Positions 17,153 to 25,703 are shown, counted from the stretch's first letter. The stretch: DNA of 64,000 bases from Thioclava electrotropha (GCF_002085925.2 NZ_CP053562.1:848001-912000); one strand, 5' to 3'. Notes: generated from the letters alone by a model not told the origin. Translations and numbers: made by a program.

Positions 17153-18085
17153 ATGCGTATTGCAATGAAAGCCGCCGCTGCGGTTCTGGCCCTGGCAACC
17201 GGTATGGGGACGGCAGCGTCCTATGCTCAGGACATCACCGTGGCGCTCGTGCCGAAAGTGGCCGTTCCGTTCTTCGACGACTGCAACACCGGTGGCGCGG
17301 AAGCGGCCAATGAACTGGGCGTGAAGTATCAGTGGGTTGTGCCCGCGAACACGCAAGGTTCGACGCAGGTCAAGATCATCGAGGACCTGATGGCACGCCA
17401 TGTCGACGGGATCGGGATCTCGGTCAACGAGCCGAAATCGGTCGAAGGCATCATCAAGCAGGCCACCGATGCGGGCATCAAGGTCGTCACCTTCGACAGT
17501 GACAGCGCCAACAGCTCGCGCAGCATGTATATCGGCACGATCAACAAGCAGGCTGGCGTGACCATGGGCAAATCCATGGCGGAAGCGCTCGGTGGCAAGG
17601 GTGAGGTGGCGATCGTCACCGGTCAGCTCGGCGCCTCGAACCTGAACGAGCGGATCGACGGCGTGAAGGAAGCGCTGGCGGACTATCCCGACATCAAGCT
17701 GGTCGCGACCGAAGGCACCGAGGATGACCTCGCGCGCGCCGTGTCGGTGACCGAGGCGCTCCTGCGCGCCAACCCGAACCTCTCGGGCATCTTCGGCATC
17801 AGCCAGGTCGGTGGCCCGGCCGTGGCGAAGGTTCTCGCGCAGCAGGAATTCGCGGATAAGAAAGGCCAGCTGAAGGTCTTTGCCTTCGACGATCTGCCCG
17901 ACACGATCAAAGGCGTGAAGGAAGGCTTCATCGACGGCATCATGGTGCAGCGCCCGATCACGATGGGCAAGCTCGCGGTCGAGCATCTCGTGGCCCAGAT
18001 CAAGGGTGAAGAGACCGACCCGCAGAACATCGACACCGGTGTGACCGTTGTGACTGCCGACAACCTCGACAGCTACACCAAGTAA
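17153..18085 (+). CDS. Sugar ABC transporter substrate-binding protein (RbsB family)
   Basis: The 310-residue periplasmic protein starts at ATG 17153 six bases after GGAGGAG. The signal peptide has a hydrophobic Ala/Leu core and cleaves near ASYAQ. The mature part begins ITVALVPKVAVPFFDDC and shows the two-lobed RbsB-type pattern (VDGIGISVNEP; later FAFDDLPDTIKGVKEG). The 166-bp gap before it contains a small 5-bp hairpin (17071-17085). A strong hairpin follows before the ATPase. Confidence 0.92.
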   Translation: MRIAMKAAAAVLALATGMGTAASYAQDITVALVPKVAVPFFDDCNTGGAEAANELGVKYQWVVPANTQGSTQVKIIEDLMARHVDGIGISVNEPKSVEGIIKQATDAGIKVVTFDSDSANSSRSMYIGTINKQAGVTMGKSMAEALGGKGEVAIVTGQLGASNLNERIDGVKEALADYPDIKLVATEGTEDDLARAVSVTEALLRANPNLSGIFGISQVGGPAVAKVLAQQEFADKKGQLKVFAFDDLPDTIKGVKEGFIDGIMVQRPITMGKLAVEHLVAQIKGEETDPQNIDTGVTVVTADNLDSYTK

Positions 18086-18100
18086 TCTCCGACAAGACCT

Positions 18101-18126
18101 GGGCGGGGCCAAACGCGGCCCCGCCC
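18101..18126 (+). promoter_or_regulatory. Intercistronic GC-rich hairpin after the RbsB-like gene
   Basis: A perfect 10-bp stem (GGGCGGGGCC at 18101-18110 with GGCCCCGCCC at 18117-18126) has a 6-base loop and lies 15 bp after the binding-protein stop. It is the same arrangement as after 4807, 27247 and 51050. No T-run follows. Confidence 0.75.
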
Positions 18127-18150
18127 GACATTCTTCAGCCAGAGGCCGCG

Positions 18151-19653
18151 ATGAAACCGTTTCTCGAAATGATCGGCATTTCCAAGACCTTTCCCGGGGT
18201 GAAGGCGCTGGACCACGTCGACCTGCATCTCAATTCCGGAGAGGTGCATGTGCTGGCGGGCGAGAACGGCGCCGGCAAGAGCACCCTGATGAAGATCATG
18301 ACCGGCGTGCTGCGCGCGGATCCGGGCGGCGAGATCCGGGTCGAGGGCGAACCCGTCGTCATCAAGAACCCGGTCCATGCCCGGTCGCTCGGCATCTCGA
18401 TCATCTACCAGGAACTCGCGGTGGTGAATAATCTCACCGTCGCCGAGAACGTCTTTCTCGCGCGCGAGCCGCTATTGCCCACGGGCCTGATCGACCGCAC
18501 CAAGATGAATGCGGACACCCGCGCGGTGCTGCACGAGCTTGGCGTGGAAATCGATCCCGAAGCGATGGTCGGCACGCTTTCGATCGGCCAGAGGCAGCTG
18601 ATCGAGATCGCGCGTGCCATCTCCTACAATTCCAAGCTCATCATCATGGACGAGCCGACCGCGTCGCTCAGCCACCACGAGGCATCGACACTGTTGCGCA
18701 TGTCGCGCAAGCTGGCCGCGCAGGGTGTCGGCATCGTCTTCATTTCGCACAAGCTCGAGGAAATCTTCGAGATCGCCGACCGCGTCACCGTGCTGCGCGA
18801 CGGGCGCACGGTGGACACTCGGCCCGTGTCCGAGATGACGAGCGACCTGCTGGTGCGCCTGATGGTGGATCGCGAGCTCGATCAGCTCTTCGGTCATCAC
18901 ATCTCCCATGCGACCGACGAGGTTCTGATGTCGGTGCGCAATCTCACCGAGAAGCGCGTGAAGGACGAAGGCGTCTTCGTGCGCGACGTCGATTTCGACC
19001 TGCGTCGCGGCGAGGTGCTGGGCTTCTTCGGTCTGGTCGGCGCCGGGCGGACCGAAGTGATGGAGATGATCTTCGGCAGCCGCCCCCATAGCGGCGAGAT
19101 TTCGATCAACGGCAAACCGGCGCGGATTTCCTCGCCCTCGGACGCGATCGAGCATGGGCTCGGATTTGTGACCGAGGATCGGCAGTCGCGCGGGCTTGTC
19201 CTCGGCATGTCGGTGCGCGAGAATTTCTCGCTGACGCATCTGAGTGACTATTGCAGCCTCGACTTCGTGAACCGTCGCAAGGAAACCGCGGCCTGTGCGG
19301 ATTACATCCGCGCGCTGGGCATCAAAACGCCGTCGCCCGAGCAGAAGGTGCTCAACCTGTCGGGCGGCAACCAGCAGAAGGTCGTCTTGGCGAAATGGGC
19401 CGCGCGCCGCCCGCAGATCCTGATCGTCGACGAACCGACGCGCGGGATCGACATCGGCGCGAAGGCCGAGGTCCACACGTTGCTGGGCAAGATGGCCGAG
19501 GAGGGCATGTCGATCATCGTGGTCTCTTCGGACCTGCCGGAGATCCTTGCGATCAGCGACCGTGTGATCGTGCTGAAGGAGGGGAAGATCAGCGGTGAAC
19601 TGACCCGAGAGAACGCCACGCAGGAGAGCGTGATGCTGGCGGCGACCGGCTGA
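18151..19653 (+). CDS. Sugar ABC transporter ATP-binding protein (RbsA family, two ATPase domains)
   Basis: The 500-residue protein contains two fused nucleotide-binding domains, as is usual for CUT2 importers. The first has Walker A GENGAGKST, signature LSIGQRQLIEIAR and Walker B IIMDEPTASLS. The second has a degenerate Walker A region (GLVGAGRTEVME), signature LSGGNQQK and IVDEPTRGID. Degeneracy of the second P-loop is normal in RbsA. It forms the importer with the genes at 16023 and 17153. Confidence 0.93.
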   Translation: MKPFLEMIGISKTFPGVKALDHVDLHLNSGEVHVLAGENGAGKSTLMKIMTGVLRADPGGEIRVEGEPVVIKNPVHARSLGISIIYQELAVVNNLTVAENVFLAREPLLPTGLIDRTKMNADTRAVLHELGVEIDPEAMVGTLSIGQRQLIEIARAISYNSKLIIMDEPTASLSHHEASTLLRMSRKLAAQGVGIVFISHKLEEIFEIADRVTVLRDGRTVDTRPVSEMTSDLLVRLMVDRELDQLFGHHISHATDEVLMSVRNLTEKRVKDEGVFVRDVDFDLRRGEVLGFFGLVGAGRTEVMEMIFGSRPHSGEISINGKPARISSPSDAIEHGLGFVTEDRQSRGLVLGMSVRENFSLTHLSDYCSLDFVNRRKETAACADYIRALGIKTPSPEQKVLNLSGGNQQKVVLAKWAARRPQILIVDEPTRGIDIGAKAEVHTLLGKMAEEGMSIIVVSSDLPEILAISDRVIVLKEGKISGELTRENATQESVMLAATG

Positions 19654-19699
19654 GGCCGTCCCGTCGAACCAAATGTGAATGAACGAAACGGAGACTGAA

Positions 19700-20593
19700 A
19701 TGACCAAGCGCGTAGTATTTACAGGCGGAACCGGCAAGGCTGGGCGTCATGCGGTGCCGCATCTGCTGAGCAAGGGCTACGATGTGCTCAACGTCGACCT
19801 CAAGCCGCTCGACCTGCCCGGCGTCAACACGCTGATCACCGATGTGACCGACAGCGGCGCCGTGTTCAACGCGCTGACCACCCACCACGACTTCGGCGGG
19901 TTCGAGAAGGGCGCGCCGCCTTCGCCGCCCGATGCGATCGTGCATTTCGCCGCGATCCCGCGCGTGCTGATCGAGCCCGACAACGTGACCTATCAGGCCA
20001 ATGTCATGAGCACCTACAATGTGCTCGAGGCGGCAATGAAGCTCGGCGTGCGCAAGGTGATCATCGCCTCGTCCGAGACGACCTACGGCGTGTGCTTCGC
20101 CGAGGGCGACAAGGATTTCCACTCCTTCCCGCTCGAGGAAGATTACGACAGCGATCCGATGGACAGCTACGGGCTCTCCAAGGTCTGCAACGAAAAGACC
20201 GCCCGCGCTTTCGCCGCCCGCTACGGCGCGGATATCTATGCGCTGCGCATCGGCAACGTGATCGAGCCGGATGAATACGGCATGTTCAAAGGCTTCCTTA
20301 AGGACCCGATGAGCCGCAAGCGCAACGCCTGGAGCTATATCGACGCCCGCGACCTGGGTGAGATCGTGCATCTGTGCATCGAGAAGGACGGGCTGGGCTA
20401 TCAGGTGTTCAACGCGGTCAACGACACGATCACCGCCGATATGCCGACCACCGAGTTCTTGAAGAAATACTGCCCGAACACGCCGATCACCCGCGAGATG
20501 GGCGCCGACGAGGCGCCGATTTCGAACCGCAAGGCGCGCGAGGTTCTGGGCTTCAAGGAAGCGCATCCGTGGCGCAAATACGTGGAGGTATGA
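19700..20593 (+). CDS. NAD-dependent epimerase/dehydratase-fold dehydrogenase (DenD or uronate-dehydrogenase-like)
   Basis: The 297-residue extended-SDR protein has FTGGTGKAGRHAV (NAD binding), HFAAIPRV and the catalytic SYGLSK (Tyr-x3-Lys). The start at 19700 follows GGAG; an in-frame ATG at 19679 lacks a ribosome-binding site. It resembles uronate dehydrogenases and DenD-type D-erythronate dehydrogenases rather than nucleotide-sugar epimerases. It sits between an acid-sugar-type importer and an SDR plus a tartrate-dehydrogenase-like enzyme, so it probably oxidises the imported sugar or sugar acid. The substrate is uncertain. Confidence 0.8.
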   Translation: MTKRVVFTGGTGKAGRHAVPHLLSKGYDVLNVDLKPLDLPGVNTLITDVTDSGAVFNALTTHHDFGGFEKGAPPSPPDAIVHFAAIPRVLIEPDNVTYQANVMSTYNVLEAAMKLGVRKVIIASSETTYGVCFAEGDKDFHSFPLEEDYDSDPMDSYGLSKVCNEKTARAFAARYGADIYALRIGNVIEPDEYGMFKGFLKDPMSRKRNAWSYIDARDLGEIVHLCIEKDGLGYQVFNAVNDTITADMPTTEFLKKYCPNTPITREMGADEAPISNRKAREVLGFKEAHPWRKYVEV

Positions 20594-20642
20594 TCGCCAC
20601 GGTCCCCGCGATGTTTTTAGCGCCCATGCACGTATGGCCTAT

Positions 20643-20654
20643 GAAAACGCTGCC
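20643..20654 (+). promoter_or_regulatory. Weak operator-like sequence before lacI (20716)
   Basis: GAAAACGCTGCC agrees with the operator core GACAGCGCTGTC at 9 of 12 positions and lies 62 bp upstream of the LacI start. It could allow weak autoregulation. The match is imperfect and could be chance. Confidence 0.35.
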
Positions 20655-20715
20655 GCTAGGTGCATTTCTGGGTCATTGACTCGGGCTTGCCCGAAAGGAA
20701 TTGGAGGAAAGCGTC

Positions 20716-21741
20716 ATGGGGACCAAACAGCGATTGCCTGACCGCAAAAGCAAGATCACGGTGCGCGAGGTCGCGCGCCGTGCCAATGTCAGCGAGTCGA
20801 CGGTTTCGCGGATCATGCGCAACAAGGGGCTCGTCGCCGAGTCCACCCGCGAGAAGGTCATGGAGACGGTCCGCGCGATGGGCTACGTCCCCAACCGCAT
20901 CGCGGGCTCGCTGGCCTCGCTCGACTCCTTCCTCGTGGGCGTCGTCATCCCGTCGCTCTCCAACATCGTGTTCCCGGAGGTTCTGCAGGGCGTCCATGCC
21001 GGGCTCGAAGGAAGCGACCTGCAGCCGGTGATCTCGACCACGGATTACAATGTCGACCGCGAAGAGGCCGTCGTGCGCGGCATTCTCAGCTGGAAACCCG
21101 CCGCGATCCTGCTCGCCGGGTTCGACCACACCGACGCCACCCGCAAGATGCTCGAGCAAAGCGACATCCGCGTCGTCGAGATGATGGATATCGACAGCAC
21201 GCCGATCGACATCGCGGTGGGCACCTCGCACCGCCGCGCGGGCCACGCGATCGGTCGCCACCTGATCTCGCGCGGCTACCGCCATTTCGGCTATGTCGGC
21301 CATGACTGGAACGCCGACCGCCGGGCGCGGCTGCGCTATGACGGGCTGTGCGAGGCGCTCGCGGAATCCGGCCTGTCGGTCGAGGCGCATGCGATCGACG
21401 ACGGACCCAGCTCGGTCGGGACGGGCCGGGAGCAGACCGCGCGCCTGCGTGCGTCGGCCCCGCAGATCGACGTCGCGGTCTATTCCAACGACGACATGGC
21501 CGTGGGCGGCGTCTTCCACTGCCTTGCCGAAGGCATCAGCCTGCCCGACCAATTCGCCATATTCGGCTTCAACGGTCTCGATATCGGCAAGGAGCTGCCC
21601 CAGCCGCTCTCGACCGTCCGCTCGAACCGCTATCTCATCGGCAAGAAGGCGATCGAGGAGGTTCTGGCCTCGCCCGAGCGCCCGTCGACACCCACCATCA
21701 TCGACACTGATTTCGAGGTCTTCGCCGGCGCAACCGCCTGA
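20716..21741 (+). CDS. LacI-family transcriptional regulator of the acid-sugar region
   Basis: The 341-residue regulator starts at ATG 20716, seven bases after GGAGGA; an in-frame TTG 15 bp earlier overlaps that site. The helix-turn-helix reads ITVREVARRANVSESTVSRIMRNKG. The effector domain follows, with YSNDDMAVGGVFHC and FGFNGLDIGKELPQPLSTV. It is the only LacI-type gene in this region and the best candidate for binding the TGACAGCGCTGTCA sites at 15638, 15839, 15861 and the related site at 11997. That link is inferred. Confidence 0.9.
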   Translation: MGTKQRLPDRKSKITVREVARRANVSESTVSRIMRNKGLVAESTREKVMETVRAMGYVPNRIAGSLASLDSFLVGVVIPSLSNIVFPEVLQGVHAGLEGSDLQPVISTTDYNVDREEAVVRGILSWKPAAILLAGFDHTDATRKMLEQSDIRVVEMMDIDSTPIDIAVGTSHRRAGHAIGRHLISRGYRHFGYVGHDWNADRRARLRYDGLCEALAESGLSVEAHAIDDGPSSVGTGREQTARLRASAPQIDVAVYSNDDMAVGGVFHCLAEGISLPDQFAIFGFNGLDIGKELPQPLSTVRSNRYLIGKKAIEEVLASPERPSTPTIIDTDFEVFAGATA

Positions 21742-21784
21742 GGCGCGTCGAGCTCGGACACCGAACGAAAAAAGGAGAAATCCC

Positions 21785-22627
21785 ATGCATCCCGCTCTCG
21801 CCAAAGGCAATGTCGCAGTCGTCACCGGAGGGGCCTCGGGTATCGGTCTCGCCGCCGCCCGCCACCTCGCCGGGCTGGGGATGCGTGTCTGCATCGCCGA
21901 TCTGCCGGGGGCGGCCCTCGAAGCCGCCTACGACGCCCTGATCGCTGCGGGTGCGGCGGCGGCTGACGTAATGACGCAGGCCACCGATGTCTCGGACCGG
22001 GCGCAGATCACGGCGCTCGCTGATGAGGTCTGGGCGCATTTCGGGCCGGTCAATCTGCTGATGAACAATGCGGGCATGCAGCCCGGCAGCTCGATCTTCG
22101 ATGCGGAAGGCAACTGGGACCGCATCCTCGACGTGAATATGGGTGGCATCATCCGGGGCAGCCAGATTTTTGCGCCGCGCATGATTGCGTCGGGCGCGCC
22201 GGGGCTGATCGTCAATACCGGCTCCAAGCAGGGGATCACCACGCCTCCGGGCGATCCGGCCTATAACGTGTCGAAAGTCGGCGTGAAGGCCTTTACCGAG
22301 GCGCTTCAGCACGAGCTGCGCAATCGCGCGGACTGCAAGGTCGAGGCGCGGCTGTTTATCCCGGGCTTCGTCTACACGCCGCTCACTGCGGGCGGGCGCA
22401 CCGAGAAACCCGCCGATGCATGGACGCCCGAGCAGGTCGTGGAGTTCCTCTTCGACTCGATCGAGCGCGGCGATTTCTACATTCTGTGCCCAGACAACGA
22501 CGTGGATCGCGCAACGGATGTGAAGCGCATCCTCTGGGCAGCGGGCGACATCACCGAGAACCGCCCGCCCTTGTCGCGCTGGCATCCCGATTACGGTGAC
22601 GCCTTCAAGGCGTGGCTCAAGAAGTGA
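21785..22627 (+). CDS. Short-chain dehydrogenase/reductase
   Basis: The 280-residue classical SDR has the TGGASGIG cofactor motif, NNAG, a catalytic Ser in NTGSKQG and YNVSK (Tyr-x3-Lys). The C-terminal part (residues 190-280) is longer than in minimal SDRs. The start at 21785 follows AAGGAG. It lies between lacI and a tartrate-dehydrogenase-like gene, so it probably oxidises a hydroxy acid in the same pathway. The substrate is unknown. Confidence 0.87.
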   Translation: MHPALAKGNVAVVTGGASGIGLAAARHLAGLGMRVCIADLPGAALEAAYDALIAAGAAAADVMTQATDVSDRAQITALADEVWAHFGPVNLLMNNAGMQPGSSIFDAEGNWDRILDVNMGGIIRGSQIFAPRMIASGAPGLIVNTGSKQGITTPPGDPAYNVSKVGVKAFTEALQHELRNRADCKVEARLFIPGFVYTPLTAGGRTEKPADAWTPEQVVEFLFDSIERGDFYILCPDNDVDRATDVKRILWAAGDITENRPPLSRWHPDYGDAFKAWLKK

Positions 22628-22634
22628 TGCGCCC

Positions 22635-23723
22635 ATGACGACCCGGGTTCATCGTATCGCGGCCATCCCCGGCGACGGGATCGGGCCAGAGGTGGTCGAC
22701 GCCGCATTGACAGCGCTTGACCACCTGAGCCGCCAGACCAACGCGTTCCGGCTCGAGGTCGACCGCTTCGACTGGGGCTCGAAACGCTTTCAGCGCGAGG
22801 GCACTTTCATGCCCGCAGACGGGGTCGATGCACTGCGAACCTATGACTCGATCCTTTTCGGCGCGGTCGGCGCTCCGGACGTGCCCGATCACCTGACGCT
22901 CTGGGGGCTGCGCCTCGCGATCTGTCAGGGGCTCGATCAATATGCGAACCTACGGCCCACCCGGATCTTGCCGGGCCTGTCGAGCCCGCTTGCCGGTGTC
23001 GGTCCGGACGATCTGGACTGGCTGATCGTGCGCGAGAACTCCGAGGGCGAATATGCGGGGCAGGGCGGGCGCAGCCATCGCGGCCAGCCGCACGAGGTCG
23101 CCACCGAGACCGCCATCTTCACCCGCACCGGCGTCGAGCGCATCATGCGCGTGGCCTTCTCGCAGGCCCAGGCGCGCCCACGTAAGCGTCTGACGGTGGT
23201 GACGAAATCCAACGCGCAGCGCTACGGGCTGGTGCTATGGGACGAGATCGCCGCAGAGGTCGCGCGCGAGTTTCCCGACGTGACATGGGATCGGATGCTG
23301 GTCGACGCGATGACCGTGCGCATGACGCTCGATCCGCGTTCGCTCGACACGATCGTCGCAACGAACCTTCACGCCGACATCCTCTCGGATCTGGCGGCGG
23401 CGCTCGCAGGGTCGATCGGCATCGCCCCCACAGCCAACCTCAATCCCGAACGCGCCGCGCCGTCGATGTTCGAGCCGATCCATGGCTCGGCCTTCGATAT
23501 CACCGGCAAGGGCGTCGCCAATCCCATCGGCACCTTCTGGAGTGCTTCGATGATGCTGGGGCATCTGGGAGAGACTGAGGCCGAGGCGCAGATGATGCGC
23601 GCGATCGAGGTCGTGACAGCCGATCCCGAGAGTCGCCCGCGCGACCTCGGCGGCACAGCCAGCACCGAGCAGGTGACGGAACGGCTCTGCCGCGCGCTCG
23701 ATGAGATCGGGACGAAAAGCTGA
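22635..23723 (+). CDS. Isocitrate/isopropylmalate dehydrogenase-family enzyme, tartrate dehydrogenase-like
   Basis: The 362-residue protein has the beta-decarboxylating dehydrogenase signature: IPGDGIGPEVV, RENSEGEYAGQGGR, LTVVTKSNAQRYG and EPIHGSAFDITGKG. Tartrate dehydrogenase/decarboxylase and D-malate dehydrogenase are the closest functional groups by motif. It follows the SDR by 7 bp and probably performs an oxidative decarboxylation of a (hydroxy)malate-like intermediate. The exact substrate is open. Confidence 0.85.
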   Translation: MTTRVHRIAAIPGDGIGPEVVDAALTALDHLSRQTNAFRLEVDRFDWGSKRFQREGTFMPADGVDALRTYDSILFGAVGAPDVPDHLTLWGLRLAICQGLDQYANLRPTRILPGLSSPLAGVGPDDLDWLIVRENSEGEYAGQGGRSHRGQPHEVATETAIFTRTGVERIMRVAFSQAQARPRKRLTVVTKSNAQRYGLVLWDEIAAEVAREFPDVTWDRMLVDAMTVRMTLDPRSLDTIVATNLHADILSDLAAALAGSIGIAPTANLNPERAAPSMFEPIHGSAFDITGKGVANPIGTFWSASMMLGHLGETEAEAQMMRAIEVVTADPESRPRDLGGTASTEQVTERLCRALDEIGTKS

Positions 23724-23945
23724 AAATTACGGACGGGCGTTGGACGCTGTCGTCTTTTGTCGGTCTTGAGAGCCGGGCGCATGGGATGCGGACCTACGCA
23801 AGCCGAACTCGCGTGCCGCGCCAAGATCGGTATCCCGACAATGCGCGCCCTGGAGAAAGGGTCAGGCGCGATCCTCACGCTTGAGGCCAACCCCACGATG
23901 GCGGAGGTCTTCGGGCGTGTCGATGTCACTCGCCTCTTCGGCTGA
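23724..23945 (+). pseudogene. Remnant of an XRE/HipB-type helix-turn-helix regulator
   Basis: Directly after the previous stop, one frame encodes a short peptide with LRAGRMGCGPTQAELACRA then IGIPTMRALEKG, matching the core of small XRE-type regulators (TQAELA.RAGIG.PT.RALE.G). The first helix is degenerate, there is no credible start or ribosome-binding site, and the C-terminal part overlaps the minus-strand nucleotidyltransferase gene. It looks like a decayed fragment. Confidence 0.45.
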
Positions 23946-24443
23946 AAGGGGGATGAGCGACTTACGCGGCAGGGCGCGCAACAGCTCCCGGGCACCTTGA
24001 TCTTCGTCCTGATCGGGTGCGTGTCTCAAGTCGTGCGCGGTCAGAAGCGCTGGCGGCATCGGGATACCGTTGAAGGTGCAGGCGCGGCTGCCGCCGTCGC
24101 TATTCACCAAGGCGCGGAGCGTGTCGGTTGAAACGAAAGGCGTGTCGCCCAGCATAAACAGCGCACGTTCTGCCCGGCGGCTCGTTGCGACGCCGCGCGC
24201 CGCTCGCCAGCTCTCGGAGAGCGGCAGGCCCGGTGCCACGTGATGCACCTTGAACGACGGCGGGAGAGAAACGGCGACCCTCTCGGAAGAGACGATCGCC
24301 ACGAGCGCATCGCATCCCGACGCCTCGAGCGCGCGCGCCGCTGCCAGCACCAAAGGGGCGCCGTTCCAGTCGGCAAGCAGCTTATCCTGAGCGCCGAACC
24401 GACGCGAGGCGCCGGCGGCGAGGAGGATGCCAAGCGTGCGCAT
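23862..24443 (-). CDS. MobA/MocA-like nucleotidyltransferase (molybdenum cofactor)
   Basis: The 193-residue protein has the N-terminal LAAGASRRFGAQDKLLADW motif of the MobA/MocA NTP-transferase family and FMLGDTPFV as the metal-binding region, and is of normal length. Such enzymes attach CMP or GMP to molybdopterin. CoxL-type hydroxylases use the cytosine dinucleotide form, and such a hydroxylase is encoded 6 kb away, so a MocA role (CTP) is likely. The start at 24443 has no strong ribosome-binding site, but it lies 17 bp after the NIPSNAP gene and may be coupled to it. Confidence 0.82.
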   Translation of the reverse strand: MRTLGILLAAGASRRFGAQDKLLADWNGAPLVLAAARALEASGCDALVAIVSSERVAVSLPPSFKVHHVAPGLPLSESWRAARGVATSRRAERALFMLGDTPFVSTDTLRALVNSDGGSRACTFNGIPMPPALLTAHDLRHAPDQDEDQGARELLRALPRKSLIPLSAEEASDIDTPEDLRHRGVGLKREDRA

Positions 24444-24460
24444 GGTGGCCCGCGCCCGGA

Positions 24461-24772
24461 TCAGTCGAGCGGCGAGAAGGCCGCGGGCTGCAGGAAGATG
24501 CTTTCCTGATGCACGAGATAAGGCAGGATCTTGGGCACGAAAGCCTGCCATTCCGGGTCTGCGCCCAGCTTGGCGCGTTGCGCGCTGCGGTGGCCGTAAT
24601 CCTCATAGGCCCAGAGGAAGGTGACCGCGTTGAGCACGCCGCTGTCGCTGACCCAGCATCCGGCAAGCTTCGCATATTGGGTGATGATGTGCAGACCCTC
24701 GGCTTCATAGAGCTTGAGGAACTCGGGCGCCTTCCCGGGGGTGATGCGGTAGGTTCTTTGTTCGTAGATCAT
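24461..24772 (-). CDS. NIPSNAP family protein
   Basis: The 103-residue protein is a NIPSNAP-type ferredoxin-like (dimeric alpha/beta barrel) domain: it begins MIYEQRTYRITPGKAPEFL, has LNAVTFLWAYEDYGHRSAQR in the middle, and is of normal length. The biochemical role is unknown in bacteria; members often sit in catabolic operons. GGAG precedes the start. It is divergent from tetR with a palindromic operator between, and shares an operon with the MobA/MocA-like gene. Confidence 0.87.
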   Translation of the reverse strand: MIYEQRTYRITPGKAPEFLKLYEAEGLHIITQYAKLAGCWVSDSGVLNAVTFLWAYEDYGHRSAQRAKLGADPEWQAFVPKILPYLVHQESIFLQPAAFSPLD

Positions 24773-24868
24773 GTTGGACTCCGGCGTGAATGGCAGAAAA
24801 TCGCGGGCACTGACGTCCCGTCATGCGCCGAAGCTACGACCAAACTTCAGGTTTTCGCAACACATAAG

Positions 24869-24882
24869 TCGTCAAGTGACGA
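24869..24882. promoter_or_regulatory. TetR-type operator between NIPSNAP and tetR
   Basis: TCGTCAAGTGACGA is a 14-bp palindrome broken only at its two central bases. The same arms, TCGTCA-N2-TGACGA, recur at 25786-25799 on the other side of tetR, upstream of the importer. It lies 97 bp before the NIPSNAP start and 69 bp before the tetR start, so one regulator could control both. Confidence 0.8.
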
Positions 24883-24950
24883 AAAGATACTTTGCCTTCG
24901 CGCGGAATGGGCTAATGTAGGGAGCTGAAGTCGTTGCGTCCGGCGTCGGA

Positions 24951-25676
24951 ATGAACAACAAGGGGTGCCAAGGGGAAAACGTGCAGGCCAAGCCAAAAAT
25001 GACTGAAGGTTCGTCCAAAACGAACGGCGCCGGAAATAAGCCCGGCTCGCCGCAAGGCGCTGTGCGCATGCCGTTCAATGAGCGTCGTGCCCAGATTTTG
25101 GACGTCGCCACCGAGTTCTTTGCGGAGAACGGGCTTGCGGGGCAGACGCGGCAGCTGGCGGAGAAATGCGGCATCTCCCAGCGTCTTCTCTATCGCTTCT
25201 TTCCGACCAAGGAAGACTTGCTCAAAGAGGTCTATAACCGAGAAATTCTTGGTGCTTTCAAGGCCGTCTGGTTCGTTGAGCTTCAGGATCGTTCGCAGCC
25301 CATGGCCGTGCGCCTCGACGCATTCTATCGCGACTATCTTCAGTCTACCTTGACCCGGAAGTGGTTGCGATTGTTCCTTTATGCCTCGCTGGCCGAGGCG
25401 AATATGGCGCCTGACTACATCGCAGCGATCGTCATGCAGTTGCTGGAGACCGTGATGCGCGAAGTGGCGCATGAGCGGGGCGTAGAGCTGCCGGAAGATC
25501 CCGCATTGCTCCGCGAAATGGCGTGGACGCTGCACGGTGCGATCTCTCACTACGCGATTCGACGCCATATCTATCAAAGCAGCCTGTCGCTCTCCGAAGA
25601 CCAGGTGGTAACGATGCATGTCCGCGTGTTCCTCGCGGGATTCGAAGACATGGTCGAGGTGTGCAGCGGCCGCTGA
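24951..25676 (+). CDS. TetR/AcrR-family transcriptional regulator
   Basis: The protein has up to 241 residues. The helix-turn-helix lies about 45 residues in (RRAQILDVATEFFAENGLAGQTRQLAEKCGISQRLLYRFF). A low-complexity polar N-terminal tail precedes it. GTG 24981 has a better ribosome-binding site (AGGGG, 5-base spacing) than ATG 24951 and would give 231 residues. The all-helical ligand domain follows. It is flanked by two near-identical palindromes and ends in a strong terminator, so it probably controls the divergent NIPSNAP operon, itself and the downstream importer/hydroxylase cluster. The ligand is unknown. Confidence 0.88.
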   Translation: MNNKGCQGENVQAKPKMTEGSSKTNGAGNKPGSPQGAVRMPFNERRAQILDVATEFFAENGLAGQTRQLAEKCGISQRLLYRFFPTKEDLLKEVYNREILGAFKAVWFVELQDRSQPMAVRLDAFYRDYLQSTLTRKWLRLFLYASLAEANMAPDYIAAIVMQLLETVMREVAHERGVELPEDPALLREMAWTLHGAISHYAIRRHIYQSSLSLSEDQVVTMHVRVFLAGFEDMVEVCSGR

Positions 25677-25703
25677 GCGCTGCAATCCGCTACATTTTCC
25701 CTG

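Noticed and set aside
22708..22717. TGACAGCGCT, an operator half-site, inside the tartrate-dehydrogenase-like gene
   Set aside because: The second half-site is poor and the sequence lies within a coding region; it is probably chance.
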